From the NCBI GenBank assembly GCA_035610365.1, contig CM069432.1:75272520-75336519 (forward strand): 64,000 nt of DNA, given 5' to 3'. A program made the translations under genes and the position numbers. Shown one piece after another: positions 13,185 through 25,184 of this stretch. Source of the stretch: Aquatica leii (taxonomy: Eukaryota; Arthropoda; Insecta; Coleoptera; Lampyridae). How positions within the stretch are numbered: the first letter of the stretch is position 1; each line of letters starts with the position of its first letter. Under the pieces are notes generated by a model. The model did no database searches. It saw nothing but the letters and a program-made list of their open reading frames with translations, and was not told where the DNA came from.

Positions 13185-14220
13185 CCTTCAGGCAGTGCAA
13201 AGAGCAAAAAGAGGAGAAAACTCCAACATCAAGAAACAACGGTTTCTTTACATGCTGAGAACGACTTGTCATTGAATAAAAATGTTTAAAAAAATAGATA
13301 CAACGGTGCCAACCAAATTAAAAAAAAATTATTCGATATGAATAACGTTTAAAAATAAAACAAACGCAATTTCTCTAGACCTATGGCCTTTAAAACTCAA
13401 TAAAAGTAAAAAATAATATTAGATTGCAACATGTTTAGATTATTAACACGTTAACTTTTTTACAAAGGTATTACGACAATTAAAACAAAAGTAGGTCGTG
13501 TTTAAAATTTATTTACAGTAAGGTTTATAAATTTACAGAAAAGAAGTTGGTTTGGTTACTAACTAAACAAACATAAGTTATTGTACTTTACTTGCACAAT
13601 TTTGAGGCTAGAGTTTTTGATTAAGCTTTTTGAAAGAGAATTAAAGATTAGACTTGATGATGAACTTTTTAAAGAAAAAGAGTCAACAACATAGGATGTA
13701 CAGGACAAAGCTACAATAATGGTAATAACATGAGTGACAAACACAATAGTTTACAAACCAAACTAAAAAAAAGTTTGTTGTCCTTAACTGTCGTAAATTA
13801 AAATCTTTTGTTTTTGTAAACTGCCTTTGACAGTTTTTGAGCACTGGTCAACATAAACTTCAAACTGTTTTTGAGAGATTTTGAGACTGGGGGTTTTTCT
13901 TTAAGCAATAAAATGTTGTATTCAACTTGTTCTTGTCTTGACTTTTAAAATCTTCGATTGACTTGGGTTTATGAATGATAACTCGTGAAAAAAAAACCCT
14001 TAATTTACACAGGAACTCGTTAAATATACAACTATTTTTAAATGCATTTCTTGTTTTGCACATTCTCTAGATAAAGTTAAAAAAGATGTACGGAATGTTG
14101 TTCAAAAGCAGTTATCTTTTTTTAATATTTATTAAAAATGTGTATTACACATTTTGATGACTGTAACAATCATTGTCAAAATGTGAATCTTGACAGACTC
14201 TGTTTAAAATAATTTCTGAA
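13185..14220 (+). mobile_element. hAT transposon relic (ZMYM1-like transposase)
   Basis: Degraded plus-strand traces of the hAT family whose transposases are annotated as zinc-finger MYM-type 1-like. A basic SAKSKKRRKLQ segment near 13195 fits the N-terminus. At about 13695-13760 the reading GQSYNNGNNMSDKHNSLQTKL corresponds to the family's RGQSYDNGSNMSG-Q-K block; the same block is better preserved in the element at 36591-39117. Further traces follow towards 14220 but are weak. Stops are frequent. No TIRs or target duplication were found. Confidence 0.6.
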
Positions 14221-14224
14221 ACGG

Positions 14225-17015
14225 AGTTTCAAATTCAAAAGAAAAAAGAAATAAATAGGAATGACATAAGATCTGAAATGAAATGCTTTTTATGAGCAGT
14301 AAACACGAATTTTTCTTCCCCGGTTGCATAAAGTAAAGTTATTAGCTCAAACCGTTGTTAACTAAAACGTAAGTATTGGTTTGACGACACTTAACAACAA
14401 CTGTTTTATGCTTAAAATGTACTGAATTAAAATGTGTAGAGGTGTTTCATTATGTCAAAAGCTGTGACCTTGAGTTAAAAATCGGAATTAACAAACTAGA
14501 AATTAAAAATTTGACAAGACTAAGTGAAACTCAAAAACGTCAGTCTATTTAAAAGACAAACACGTCAACAAAAATTTAATTAGTAGTAATGAAAGCTTTT
14601 TAATTACAAATACAACAAAAAAAGCAATAATAGGTTAAGAAAAATGTACCGCCGAATATTTGTAAGACGGATGATGATTATAGCGCCACAGTTCACGAGA
14701 TCCTGAAAGACTTTTAAGTATTTTTATTAAATAATACCAAAAGTTTTTTCGATTGGAAAGTTGTAGTACTGAGCAATTGTTATTGAAATAAAATAATTAA
14801 AGTGTTTTCTTAAATCTTTATATAGAACTGCATCTATAAATTACGAAACTAAGAAAACGTTGAAGGACTATCACATATGAGCATATAAGCATTGCAAGGT
14901 TTCGCATTTGTAACATTGTAAATAATTTTAATGTAAAACAAACTTTTTTAGATAACAATTTTATATTTTTAACATATTTAAACCAAAATTAGAATATTGA
15001 ACTTGGAATTTGTCTATTTTATTTGCACAAAGTAAATAACGACTAACAACAATGTATTTAGTTAAAAAGCACATACGTTATCAAAAATTTAGGTTATGTT
15101 TATAAAATTATATAATTCTTAAATTATTAGATCAAGGTTTCTTTTGTTTAAGTCGAAAATGAATATAATTTAATAATTAAGGATTACACAGTGACACATT
15201 TTCTACATCTATTACACGGTTTTGATACGGTATGAAGTTTTATTTTCGTACTTTTACAATTAATGTATTTGCTTGTAGTGCTTGGGAGTAAACTTAATTT
15301 AAAAAAAAAACGACACTTTGTTATTTAATTAAAGTCTTGTATAGCTGTTTATCAATTTGGTTACAATTTTATTGTTTTCAGACGTATATTATTATAGATA
15401 GGAAATAAAAACCATCTTATGGTTTTGTGTCCTACACAAACATTTATTGTCGCTATGGTTTAACATTTTATATTATGTGACATCTTCGTATGTTTAGGAT
15501 AACTTGCGGTTCTAGTTGTCTCAATAAAATAATGCGATGTTGCAAGTACTAACGTAGTACAATTCGAAATACAAAATTAAAAACTATTGTCAATAATGTG
15601 GTAGGTTATAATCGAGTTCATACAATTTTTCTGCAATAACTTCGTTTGCAATCAGGTAAAACCGATCAATATAATTTATTGCAAGGGTTTACGATATGAC
15701 GTCAGTTTATGCTTTTCTCGGCGTGCTTCTATTACAAACACCATCGCACATGAATAAGTTTTAGGCATCAAAGCTTCTATAAACCATTCAATAAGTATGA
15801 AAGAGGTTGAAGTACTGTACAATATTAAGTTCGAAAATAAAATATTGCGCAATTTACTTCTTGTAAATTCTCAGAAATATTTCTAACTTAAGTTTAGTAT
15901 TTCATTACAAAGTATTTGCAAGACCATTACTTATTCGTCGCTAACGAAATTTTAACTATAGCAATTTTTACCTGGTCACGTAGCTATCATTTAGATATAT
16001 ATTAATCTTGATTTCGCTGGTAAGTCATGTACCTTTCAAGATGTGGGCGTCCGAAGGAGATATTAAAATAATTGTTGTCATTTTAATTCTAGTAATCTTC
16101 GATTCTGAAGATCATACGTGGAAACGTCTATTATACAAAAATTTAGTATAATTTAAGAACATGCTAATCTTATTCGAGAATATATAATTATTTATTATTT
16201 TTTGACGGGCCTTTACCTTTTTGGACTTTGTAAAAGCATTGTCACTTTTTTAAAAAATACACGTAAACTTTAATTAACAAACGAAAAAACGATTTTGTTT
16301 GCGCAATTTTTTGACCATGTTATTATTTACGACCTCCAAATAAAGTAAACATGTCAAATGGTCTATGTAATTTAATGCAAGTTAAATTAGACCATTTTAG
16401 GTACATTAAAACATATTATATAATTTAAAAAAATGACTACATTTTGACTGAAGATATCGGTACGATTTAATAAAGATAAAATAATTAATGTATAAAATAT
16501 AAAACATCTAAAAAAAGGAAAGGAAATTCTTAATTATATATTTGTGTTATTAGTTTAATTAATGTCTCTCGCTAATTTATATGCTAATAATAAACAATAA
16601 TAGAATAAAATATACCGTACCTACATAATTTATTTCTATTGCGAGAGATTTCGTGAAAGAACATTGCTAATGTCCTTCGCGTATCATCATGAAATACTTT
16701 TTTTCGTTATTAACTGGTTGTAATTACAGGACTGATTTAACGTAAATGCAAATGTGGATAAAATACGTTTCTTTTTAACAAATAATATTTAACATGATTC
16801 TTTCGAAAATGTAAGTATGTAGGCATATTGCAGATTAAACAAAAGCTTTAGCGTAACACGCGTACGTAAGTTATTTTTATTACTAAAAACATTTTTGTTT
16901 TGTAGGTGCTGTAAAAATGTTTTATGTATTAAATAATAAATGAGCACTAATTAAAAACGCATTGAGTGTAAAATGATATCAGTTTTTAATATCAAATCAA
17001 GGTAACATTTTTATT
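14225..17015. other. AT-rich non-coding sequence with one CRE-type palindrome
   Basis: No gene recognised. An exact TGACGTCA (CREB/ATF palindrome) lies at 15697-15704 inside a moderately complex patch (15640-15790). The rest is A/T-rich intron-like sequence. Confidence 0.4.
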
Positions 17016-17019
17016 ATAA

Positions 17020-17220
17020 ACTGTGGTGATTAGATTGACATACTTTAGCATTACGTTTGTTGCCATAAGGCATACCACCTTTATGGACGGCGGTGCGGCC
17101 CGTGCGGTGTGAGGCCACAGTGCAATACCAACACCGGCCGCAAGACTTATTAATATGCCGCTCTGTTATTAAGTTCCGCCAGCCTGCCCATTGACCATAT
17201 ATCACCGTATACACTCAATG
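17020..17220. promoter_or_regulatory. GC-rich island in AT-rich intron, candidate conserved cis-regulatory element
   Basis: About 200 bp of markedly GC-richer, high-complexity sequence in an AT-rich desert. It contains CCTTTATGGACGGCGG (TTTATGG is an Abd-B/Cdx-type Hox match), the near-repeat GTGCGGCCCGTGCGGTG, CACCGGCCGC, TTATTAATATG and CCCATTGACC. A 66-codon minus-strand ORF spans it but has no recognisable domain or codon signature. The composition is typical of conserved non-coding elements in introns of developmental regulators. Function is inferred, not shown. Confidence 0.45.
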
Positions 17221-17960
17221 ATTGTAGGATGTAAACTTTGTCATTTGATTTCTCTCAATTTTATACTCGCTTAAACAGACGTAACGGTATTAAACATTTA
17301 AGGTTTACGTCTGGTGTGAACATGCACTTTATAATGCATAAATATAATTACCTATTAAAACAACAATAAAAAAGTGAAAATAAAGTAATTATTTTTTTTT
17401 GGAAATACTATGTACCAATACGTACAACGTTTTGTATTCGCCGGTACTACCAAGCGCTTAATTGTTATTAATTTAGGATTATTACAATTGTACACACGTA
17501 AAGATAAAAACAAATGTAATAGTGTTATTTATACGCAATATAAAATTATACATTTTTTTACGAATTCAATGAATCGATGACACCGTCGTGGGCACATAAA
17601 TTATAAGAATTTAATTGTTTAACTTTGTTTTTTTGTATTATATATGTATTATATTATTTTATGTTTGTAGTGCTGTTTTATACGAGGACTATAAAGAAAA
17701 ATAAAAAAAAAAGAAATAAATACGTAAAAGCAAGAATATTTAAATCAGAAAGAATATAGATAAGTTTAAAAAATAAATACAATTACTGTTATACGGGGTG
17801 TTCAAAATCTGTTCTCTATTGCTAAGTTTCTTTATTTTGTTGTCAAACAATCTATCGCTGTTTTACAGAAAATGAACATTGGTAACTTGATTACATAATC
17901 GTTAAACATCAAAACTTTAGACGCTTCTTATTTGTTTATCCTTAAATTTAAAGTAGTAGT

Positions 17961-18621
17961 CACTGATCTCTATAATAATATGGATAGCTGATACTTATGA
18001 GAAAAATATTTAAATATGGGATCAGAATGTGTAGAAGACAGCGCCACACAATACTGAGATTAGAACTAAATTAAACCAATTTTACTTATCAACAGTACCG
18101 CTGCTTTTCAAAAAAATTTATAATCATTTTGTTGAAATTGCATAACAATTTACGGAATTGCATAAAACTGTAAAATTTTGTGAAATTTAATGACTAATCA
18201 AATTTTAGATAGTTTCAAAAGATTATACAAAAAAAAACACAGTTAAAGTCATTTTAACTCTAAGAATTAATCACACATGCTTAACACACTTGTAGGTTTA
18301 ACGATCGAATGCATGACAGAATTGCAAAAAAAACAAAAAATTAAAGAACATAACATACATATTGAAAAACGAATCCAAAGCACAAGCTATTACACTGATG
18401 TGCCCAAACAATTTTCAAAATACTTTTAAACATTTTAGAAAATATCTTACAAAAATATTAATATTTATGACAATTGCACTGACAATTAAACTGTCACAAA
18501 AAAGTGTGGTTAGCGCTACATTTTAGTTCCCGTCTCAGTAATGAGTGGCACTGATGATTTCTCTAAAGGTGTCAATGTCAGACTACAGTATCAGCTATCC
18601 ATGTTATTATAGAGATCAGTG
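17961..18621. mobile_element. 661-bp non-autonomous TIR transposon with 8-bp target duplication
   Basis: The left end begins CACTGATCTCTATAATAATA; the right end in reverse complement begins CACTGATCTCTATAATAACA. Both continue through TGGATAGCTGATACT (35 bp with one mismatch). A second, gapped block of inverted similarity lies inside (around 18035-18065 and 18515-18555, sharing TACTGAGA and AACTAAA). The flanks carry a perfect 8-bp duplication GTAGTAGT at 17953-17960 and 18622-18629. Eight-bp duplications fit hAT or P superfamilies; the long TIR and the absence of a CAG start leave the choice open. No transposase similarity inside. Confidence 0.88.
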
Positions 18622-18629
18622 GTAGTAGT

Positions 18630-20240
18630 GCATAAGACATTTGTTATTCAAAATTTGTTTTTTTTAAACACCTATTTTTTTTCTTATACTATCGTAATTC
18701 ACGTGAAAATGTTTCAACTTTGCTTTACTAATAAAAAAGATAGCAACAATGAACAGATAATTTTAGACACCTTCAATATTAACAAGATAAAATTAGCGAA
18801 AAGTTGTGAAGGAAAAGCAATGGTAGATAAAGTCGAAATTCACAAAGAATCGATATGTATATGATAAAATAATGCAAGCAAGTTTATAAAAGAACAAAAT
18901 AAAAAACAAATACAATTTTAAATAAGGAACGTATTAACGTATTGGTAACAGACGAGTAGAGATGCAGTAGTTCACAAATGCTGCACATTTTAAATGTTTG
19001 TGCTATTTATTTTTATACTTATCTCCTGCTTTGTTGTGTTCTATAGGTTTGTATTTGTAAATGTTTTTTTGATTAAGTTAACTTGTTTTGATAATTTTTA
19101 GTTATTATTACGTAAAACCAATAAAAAAAATGTTTATTAATATTTGTGGCAAAAAAAACAAAAGTTGTAATGCATAAAATTTATTTTCTTCTATTTTTTT
19201 ATAGTACTTTTGTATATATTGTCGCTTTTCTGTCTCCTTTGGTATATAAATTTCTTCTAATTTTTTAATTTCAAAAAATATTTTTTATTTGTTAATCGTT
19301 TATTACGCAAAATTGTTTTACACTTCGATTTTGATTTTGGTGTCTTCTTTTCGATGTCCTCAGATATAGCTTACCACTTTATTTATATTTTTCTTATACG
19401 TTTATTCTGGTTCTCTAATATTAAATACTGTTTGTCTTTTCGTGTTTTTTCTATTTGTTTTTGCAGTGTTTGTTATAACGTTTAACATATTTTGTTGTAT
19501 TTATCTATAGACACGATACGTTTAAAATGTGATCAAATGAACAAACCCTTATTATTAAACAACCATCAAAATATTCATTTAAAGTTTACCAAGTGACACT
19601 TTTCATTTATTAATCAAATCAAGAGCTTAGTACTTTAATTGAAAAATTAACGTATTAGTATTTGTTATGTTAGCTGAGCCAATGTATCGATTAGACTAAT
19701 TAAGTACAATTTTAAAATAAATAGTAAACGTAAATTCAATTTTGTTAGTTCGTTTTATGTAGTTTGTTAAATTTGTTTTTTACTAGTCTGAGGATGATCT
19801 CTGTGTAATTAATGAACCGAAACATGTAACATTTTATTAATTAATATCAAATGTAACATTATATATTCGATTAAGACATTGTTCCATTTATTTTATATAA
19901 AAATAATTTCGATACTGAAAGCCTCTACTTTAAACTAAACTATTACTGCTATTACTCAAGTAATTAGTAAGTACCTCTTGTTTTACCAAAATATAGATTA
20001 AAATGTATTATAACAGTATTATAAGGTTTAATTATTTGTTTGTATTTTATTGTTGCCAATAACAATAAAAAACACATTTAATGAAATAAATTGAAATGAA
20101 GTAAAAATGTACGATAATAAAAAAGAGACACCGAAAAACGTATACTTGTAGTTTTCTATTAGAAATTCAAATTTTATATTTTTATACAAACTAAAGCAAT
20201 TTAAATGCAAAACAAATTCAAATATAATAAAATTATGTTT
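18630..20240. other. AT-rich non-coding sequence
   Basis: No confident feature. On the minus strand about 19150-19500 reads as lysine/asparagine-rich peptides reminiscent of the A-rich segment of RTE-like LINEs, but no diagnostic motif was found. Confidence 0.35.
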
Positions 20241-20249
20241 TAAAAAGGA

Positions 20250-20345
20250 CACACCCGCTAAGCAACGAAATGGGCTAAAAGGCTATAGAGACTCCGGAAC
20301 ACCCATCCTGTCTGGGGTGCGCCGGTTCTACACAACTTAATACTG
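20250..20345. promoter_or_regulatory. GC-rich island with a hairpin, candidate conserved element
   Basis: A compact GC-rich patch centred on a hairpin at 20294-20325: arms CCGG-AA-CACCC and GGGTG-CG-CCGG around a 10-nt loop, with a 2-bp internal mismatch. The segment GCCGGTTCTAC looks superficially like a Pol III B box, but no matching cloverleaf was found. It may be a regulatory element or a degraded RNA-derived sequence. Confidence 0.35.
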
Positions 20346-20654
20346 TGAAGCATCGAACCGAAACTTAAATACAGTTACATTTACCTATCTTAATGCATAA
20401 TACTTATTTTGACTAAAGTAATTACTAAACTATAATCATTTCTTAATAATGATCGTTAATTGATAACCTTGTTTAATTTTGAAAAACTCAAATCGTCAAT
20501 TATTTGCACGCTAGCAATTGTAATTTATTACTTCATATTTGCCTTAGTTTTAGAAAATCTGTGTATAAGTAAAGCATATGGTGTTCAAATTGTGATTTCT
20601 CAACTTCCTGCCTCAATTACTGGGTAATTAGCAAAACCCCCCTGCACCAAGAAC

Positions 20655-20735
20655 ATCGCCCCGGTAGCACAATGATGGGAACGCCCTAGTGAGAGGTCGT
20701 CAGGTCATATTCCCATCAGAATACTCCCACACTTT
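20655..20735 (+). repeat. Degraded tRNA-derived SINE head
   Basis: The segment reads like the 5' head of a tRNA-derived SINE: GCCCCGGTAGCACAATGATG (A-box-like TAGC-CA-TG-GG), then CGCCCTAGTGAGAGGTCGTC (anticodon-arm and variable region), then GGTCATATTCCC, a mutated B box (GGTTCGATTCCC). The spacing of the boxes is right for a tRNA. Mismatches in the B box and the lack of a closed acceptor stem argue against a functional tRNA. The 3' tail of the SINE was not delimited. Confidence 0.6.
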
Positions 20736-22223
20736 ATATTATAGTCATATCTATGTGGAGTAACTTAGTATACGCAATCTAACCATTTGCCAATGGTGAT
20801 AGCTTTGCATGTGTTTTGCCACGCGATGTGTTCGTCAGTATTCTTGTTACTTATTGACAAAACATCACAATTAACTATTTTGTAATTCTGAATAATAACA
20901 ATATGATGCAAATATTCAATTTGTTATATATGTTATGACAACTTATTAAACTGATACGAAAGCTAAAGAAACATTTCAATTATTTTTTTATTATTTGCAA
21001 TAGCGTATTTTCACAATATAGAAAAAAAATAAGAAGATGATTTACAAAATCGGGTAACACGCAGTCAGTACTTTTTTGCATTCTTTTGTTACTGTTGCAT
21101 TTTTATCCGTAATTATTCGATTTCTGTTTTGCCATTGTACTAAAGCGGATCTTTTATGTTGGTAAATTTTGTACTTTTACTTTATTGTTAATGCTTCTAG
21201 AAAACGTGACGTCACAGAACCAAGACAACAACTTCTTATTTCAAGTACATAAGTATTTTTATAATTAGTTTAAAGTATGTAGCATTTTTAAATCCGCGCT
21301 TATTTAATAAAAATACAATTATAAACGCCGCGCCGTCTTATCGATTTATTACTTAATAATAATAAAAGCATAAAATTTACCGCAGTTGTATTTCAAATTC
21401 GTTTAATTATACAGTATACAAATGTGTTTCTTATCTTTAATATCGATTATCCAAGTAATAGTTTGTATTTTGTTAATATTATTTTACTTTATTTTACCTA
21501 CCTATTTCAGTAGTTATATTTTGTTTATCGCTCTACGGTAGTAAAATATTTATATTGCGGTCTACCTACATTATTTTTTGCACAAAAAGATTTAGTTATT
21601 TGATTTCCTAAAAAATCATGTCAAATAAATTAAAAACTTCTTGTTTTATTTGTAAATAGCTATAAAGGTTTTAACTTTACTTTAAATGTATCGAATTAGA
21701 TACTACTATTTTAAGTTCATTAATTACTGATAAGTAAAATAAGCTAAAATTATTGTAGCAGCGCATTACTTACTGAAAACAATTTAAGAGTAGACAAACT
21801 TATCTAAAAATTGTAAGCCAGGTATGAAAATATGTGTCTACGTTCTCAGAAACAACACATAAAAGAAATGATTTTTTTTTGTTTACAGGATGTATGTAAA
21901 CTCGCATTTTTGATAAAACTATAGATGGTCGTGGCATTATGAAAAATCAGTCGCAATAAACAAATTAATGCGACATTGACAAAAAAATGCATGAATTTCT
22001 ACTAGTCTTTTAAAAAGAATTGAAGGTTTAACATCAAACCCGCGCAAGTTAAAATTAAAGTAGAATATAAAAATGTGTAATGTAAAACAAATACAAACAT
22101 CAACTTTTTTTTACTATTAAGTTTATTTCTGGTGCACCTGTCAAAATTTTCAAAAATTATAGTAAAATGGATAATACAATCTTCATCCTAAAATTTAGGT
22201 TTTTATGGAATGCACTTTTATTA

Positions 22224-22423
22224 CAATTTTCTATTCTAGACAAATCAAGTTTGTTAAATTATTCACAATAGATGTTACAGTGAACATCTTTAGACGTCAC
22301 AGTGAACATCTTTAGAGTCTACAAGTTTAATTCAGGTTCTAAAGATGTCTACTGCGACGTGCGACGAAAGTTAAGCTTGTGAACAATTTAACTAACGGAA
22401 TTTATCTAGAATAGAAAATCGTG
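22224..22423. mobile_element. 200-bp long-TIR MITE, Mutator-like
   Basis: Nearly the whole element folds on itself. The left arm contains ATTTTCTATTCTAGACAAAT then GTTAAATTATTCACAA; the right arm in reverse complement contains ATTTTCTATTCTAGATAAAT then GTTAAATTGTTCACAA. Towards the centre, ACATCTTTAGA occurs twice in tandem on the left and once inverted on the right. The element is flanked by direct repeats ACTTTTATTA at 22214-22223 and 22424-22433. A 9-10-bp duplication together with long TIRs fits Mutator-like elements. Non-coding. Confidence 0.78.
22277..22364. repeat. Duplicated TTTAGA hairpin core inside the MITE
   Basis: Two direct copies of CAGTGAACATCTTTAGA, separated by CGTCA, face a single inverted copy (TCTAAAGATGTCTACTG). 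An extra arm copy has apparently been gained on the left side only. Confidence 0.75.
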
Positions 22424-22433
22424 ACTTTTATTA

Positions 22434-23192
22434 AAGTTTATTAATTGTATATATATTGTTGTTTATTTCATAAATGTAACAAAATACTCCTAAAACATCG
22501 ACTTTGCAAAACCTTGTTTTTTAAATTAATTTGATAATAATCGGATATGGATGTTTAGATATACTGATGCACCAATGCTAATATTGATGTTTTTTTAATA
22601 TCGATCATCTTTAGTACAAACTATCAGATGTTTTTAAATAACTATTACCAGTAGGTAGCGCATTATTATTTTCAAAAGATGTTCAGAAATATTCAACTAA
22701 GATCTAGATCAGTTATCATAGTAATATATGTTTTTGGTGCAATGTCAATAACGTTGTTTAAACTTTGGCTACAGTTCGGTAGTGATTATGTGATGTAAAA
22801 AAATAAATTTCTCCACGAGCATTACTAAATGTGAAACGTAAACATTATTGTACTCTTTCTACTACAATATTTATTCTAAAAAACGTTGATGTTATTTACA
22901 TACATTTTTATTCTATAGCAAGTGATAGAATGAATATTCTAACACTGGACAAACAAAATTAAATACCTATGGATATCACAACTGCCAAATATAAATTAAA
23001 AATCTTAATTATGACGTATGTGGTTTATGATTAACCTATAATATAAAAATTTACAAAAAAATGTAATACACTATTCTTTTATTTCATTAATTGTACAAAC
23101 GGTGTAATCGAATAAAATACAATGCAAGTAATGTTTTTGTTTAAGTGACAATATAAATAATTCATATTTGCTTAAATTTTATCTTAGATTTA
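22434..23192. other. AT-rich non-coding sequence
   Basis: Nothing recognised between the two MITEs apart from A/T-rich sequence. Confidence 0.4.
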
Positions 23193-23200
23193 GCTCATAC

Positions 23201-23435
23201 TAGTGATAGGCGAAATATCGTTACCGGTGACTTTGTCGCTGTTACTTGTTACTACTACTAAAATATCAGCGACTAATAAAAATTACAAAACGAGTTACCA
23301 GTAACTCCGTAACTACTGCGCGGTTATTGGTAAAATTATTAACTTTTTCATTGTCTGAGTTGTCAAAATTTTTGCGAGCTTTTTTTAGTCGCCAATTTAC
23401 CGGTGACCAAAAAGTAACCGGTAAGCCCATCACTA
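23201..23435. mobile_element. 235-bp hAT-type MITE with 8-bp target duplication
   Basis: The left end begins TAGTGATAGGCGAAATATCG followed by TTACCGGT; the right end in reverse complement begins TAGTGATGGGCTTACCGGTT. The TIRs therefore share TAGTGATRGGC and TTACCGGT, with a short indel between. The 8-bp flanks are GCTCATAC (23193-23200) and ACTCATAC (23436-23443), one mismatch, as expected for an old hAT insertion. The interior is rich in short GTTACC/GGTAAC-type subterminal motifs on both strands (TTACCGG, GTTACTTGTTACT, GAGTTACCAGTAACTCCG), possibly former transposase-binding repeats. No real coding content, although a spurious 94-codon ORF overlaps the right end. Confidence 0.85.
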
Positions 23436-23844
23436 ACTCATACCCTCTGGTCTGGACGGTAGAACTAAATAGACTTTTTTTAACAGTACCCCAGGCAACT
23501 CAAAATGTGATAGGACACCATTGTGCATAAAGATTGTCACTGCTCTTACGTTTAATGACACATCGTTTAAAAATATCGGCCAGATATTATGTAGGAACTT
23601 CAAATACGCAACGCTATATCTTTTCGGTTATGTCACATGGAAAAGCCAATAATAAATATGTCAACAATTCTAGCCCAGATATTTATGCTGTATTTAAGTG
23701 AATCTTGAATGAAATTGTTTATAAACCATTGACAATATTCTCGTCTAAGTAGTCTATCTGTCAATAGAAGTTCTTAAACTTTCTGGATGTGATACAGTTT
23801 TAACATTTGTTAGGTAAGTGTTCGGCAAACAACATTTACGGAGT

Positions 23845-25120
23845 ATGTAAGATTAAGAAAGGAAACTAAAATAATTAACCGCAATGCAAAAAAAAACTGG
23901 TTGGAAAGTGAGATAAAACAAATTGAAAAGGACAGTAGAAAAGGAAATGTGAAAAAATATTATAAGAGAATAAACGAACAAAGCAAAACATGCAAAGGTA
24001 AAAGTAATGGAATTAAAGATAAAAATGGAAACCTGACTAAAAACGACGAGCAATAAATACATGAAGACGTGAATGAAATAATTTAAGGAATTACTAATAC
24101 AAACAGAAGCGGATAAAACTGAATAGCAAAAAATAGAAACACCAAAACAAGATAGGACAAGTGAAACACTGTCGAAAGTAGAAATAATAGAAATTATTAA
24201 TAAAATCCAAAACGGTAAAACCAGAGGAAAGGATAGAATAAACGCAGAGCTCATAAAGTACGGTGGAGGAGAATTGCCTGAAAAAATATATAGAATGATG
24301 GAAAGAATAAGGAAAGAGGAAAAGATGCCGGTAGAATGGGAATCCGGACAAATGATTACAAAACACAAAAAGAGGGACCAACAACAATGTAAAAACTACA
24401 GAGGACTGAGATTACTCAATACCACATACAAAATCATGTCAACCCTAATACAAATGAGATTAATGAACATCGCGGGGAAATTAATAAGGCAACAGCAATC
24501 TGGTTTTTTTAAAGGAAGATCAACGACAGACGCAATACATATAATAAGACAGATAATAGAAAAAGCACATGCGTATCAAATGGAAATGGAACTCTTATTT
24601 ACAGATTTCAAACACGCCTTTGAATCAATCCGAAAAAACCAGTTAATGAAAGCATTAAACGATACGGAAATAAGTACTAAAATAAAAAGGCTGATAAAAA
24701 TTGACAATGGAAAGAACAAAAATAAGTGTAAAAACTCAAAGGGGCGAAACAGAAGAATTCAACAAATAACGGGGTACGAGAAGGAGATTTATTATCTGCT
24801 GTACTATTTAACTTTGCATTGCAACACGTACTCAGATAAATAAATAAGACACAGTAAGAACACATGAAAGGCAAATTATAGCATGAGCGGATGACGTAGT
24901 ATTAGTAGCAAAAAATCGAGCAATAATGAAAAAAATGTTAAAAAAAATTAATGCAGAAAAGAGTAAAGATAGGGTTGAGAATATGGAAAAAACAAAAATA
25001 ATGAAAATAAGTAAGCAAACACAAAAAGAAAACCAAAACATTATAATAGAGGGGCTTGAAATCGAAGTTGTAAATAAATTTAAATACTTAGGGGTTAAAT
25101 CCTCTACGGTGCGGTAAAAT
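23845..25120 (+). mobile_element. RTE-like LINE, reverse transcriptase region, degraded
   Basis: Encodes the pre-RT linker and RT of a LINE family widespread in insects. Visible blocks: NAKKNWLESEIKQIEKDSRK (about 23880), then from 24274 the best preserved stretch: KIYRMMERIRKEEKMPVEW, CKNYRGLRLLNTTYKIM, QQSGFFKGRSTTDAI, FTDFKHAFESI. After a frame change come GDLLSAVLFNFALQHVL (about 24780) and ADDVVLVAKNRA (about 24890, RT catalytic ADD motif), then VVNKFKYLGV near 25070. Stops and frameshifts separate these blocks. The apurinic endonuclease upstream and the C-terminal tail downstream are missing. A C-terminal piece of the same sort of element lies at 49850-50250. Confidence 0.82.
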
Positions 25121-25184
25121 GAGCACAAAATTCCAAGCTTTAAGAAATATCTAAAAAGTGTGTTAATTAGATAATTGTAAACTT

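Noticed and set aside
17014-17214. 66-codon minus-strand ORF over the GC-rich island
   Set aside because: No domain, no splice context and unlikely composition for a protein; the island is better explained as non-coding.
19150-19500. T-rich stretch whose minus strand resembles the Lys/Asn-rich part of a LINE
   Set aside because: No diagnostic RT or endonuclease block; composition alone could explain it.
20294-20325. Hairpin considered as a tRNA or other Pol III gene
   Set aside because: No A box at proper spacing and no cloverleaf could be drawn.
23853-24368. 171-codon minus-strand ORF with hydrophobic, membrane-like composition
   Set aside because: It is antisense to the A-rich RTE-like LINE linker; T-rich antisense gives Phe/Ser/Leu-rich peptides.
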